NCBI GenBank assembly: GCA_023390115.1
Contig: JAEWDM010000035.1
Span: 1-64,000, forward strand
Length of the DNA: 64,000 nucleotides
Direction of reading: 5' to 3'
DNA from: Bacillota bacterium
GTDB taxonomy: Bacteria; Bacillota; Clostridia; Acetivibrionales; DSM-27016
The notes beneath the pieces are model-generated. The model was not told where the DNA came from. It saw nothing but the letters and a program-made list of their open reading frames with translations, and made no database searches. A program made the translations under genes and the position numbers. Shown here piece after piece: positions 63,784 to 64,000 of this stretch (the first letter of the stretch is position 1; each line of letters opens with the position of its first letter).

Positions 63784-64000
63784 ATGGAGACAAGTGTGCA
63801 AAACATTGAACCGCAGAAAAAGCAGCCGTTTAAATTTATTTCCCGAAAAGTTATCGTAATATCGCTGATAACTTTTATTTTGCTAATGCTGGCAATAACT
63901 GCGCAGTTAGGCTATACCCTTTTAAATTCGGACAGGATATATAAGGGCGTATATATTAATGATATTTATGCCGGAAATTTATCCAAGGAGGAGCTAACTG
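63784..64000 (+). CDS. VanW/YoaR-like membrane protein, 5' part
   Basis: Truncated by the window edge; 72 codons are visible. A basic and polar cytoplasmic tail precedes one transmembrane segment (VIVISLITFILLMLAITAQL, about residues 23-42), then DRIYKGVYINDIYAGNLSKEEL, which is the N-terminal edge of the peptidoglycan-binding domain of VanW/YoaR-type proteins. These attach to or remodel the cell wall; the function is unsettled. A VanW domain should follow beyond the edge. The start at ATG 63784 has GGAG nine bases upstream. Confidence 0.6.
   Translation, partial: METSVQNIEPQKKQPFKFISRKVIVISLITFILLMLAITAQLGYTLLNSDRIYKGVYINDIYAGNLSKEELT

Overview
The window reads as chromosome from an anaerobic, endospore-forming member of the Clostridia (Bacillota). 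The evidence is sporulation and germination genes (sipL, yabG, bofA, sleB-ypeB, a CotS-type gene), strong GGAGG ribosome binding sites, frequent TTG and GTG starts, a four-subunit ferredoxin-linked oxoacid oxidoreductase, formyl-THF synthetase, and a secreted fibronectin-III protein of the kind seen in polysaccharide-degrading clostridia. The genus cannot be fixed from the sequence alone.

Region by region. (1) 189-12380, minus strand: a compact DNA-end-processing operon, addB-addA-sbcD-sbcC, with overlapping or nearly touching genes. (2) 12605-16432: a small orphan gene, an RmlC-type epimerase, a REP-associated (Y1/HUH) transposase with a palindrome inside its reading frame and a decayed second copy next to it, a secreted FN3 protein, and glucose-1-phosphate cytidylyltransferase. 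(3) 16493-25930, plus strand: a cell-surface glycan locus. It holds three family-2 glycosyltransferases, an FrhB-like iron-sulfur protein, two paralogous radical SAM proteins, an FkbM methyltransferase and a polysaccharide pyruvyl transferase. Its middle (about 17450-22450) is clearly AT-richer than its flanks and looks acquired. (4) 26063-30568: an EamA exporter and a heterodimeric ABC exporter. (5) 30716-32890: a cysteine-rich spore-surface-like protein, an orphan small protein (both with sigma-K-like boxes) and a Gre-like factor whose transcript begins with a hairpin. (6) 32974-35472: tRNA-Arg(ACG), then dnaD and dnaI-type primosome genes. (7) 35452-49715, minus strand: a CPBP protease, ypeB and sleB, a YhaN/YhaO-like SMC-nuclease pair, a GAF-domain protein, a DUF342 protein, and a module of a PspA/IM30 protein, a membrane coiled-coil protein and a classic-clade AAA ATPase. 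(8) 49928-58477: an HMA metal-binding protein, then yabG-veg-sipL-ispE-gntR (the layout of the B. subtilis yabG-veg-sspF-ispE-purR neighbourhood), fhs, a CotS-type gene and an orphan. (9) 58719-63446: the porCDAB-type operon behind a consensus promoter, yaaL-bofA and a Nudix hydrolase. (10) 63784 to the right edge: the start of a VanW-like membrane protein.

The best candidates for undescribed biology are the PspA/coiled-coil/AAA module (46398-49715), which resembles an ESCRT-III/Vps4-type membrane-remodelling pair, and the surface-glycan locus with twin radical SAM proteins and modular glycosyltransferases sharing an almost identical tail. All functions are inferred from motifs and context; no database search was run.
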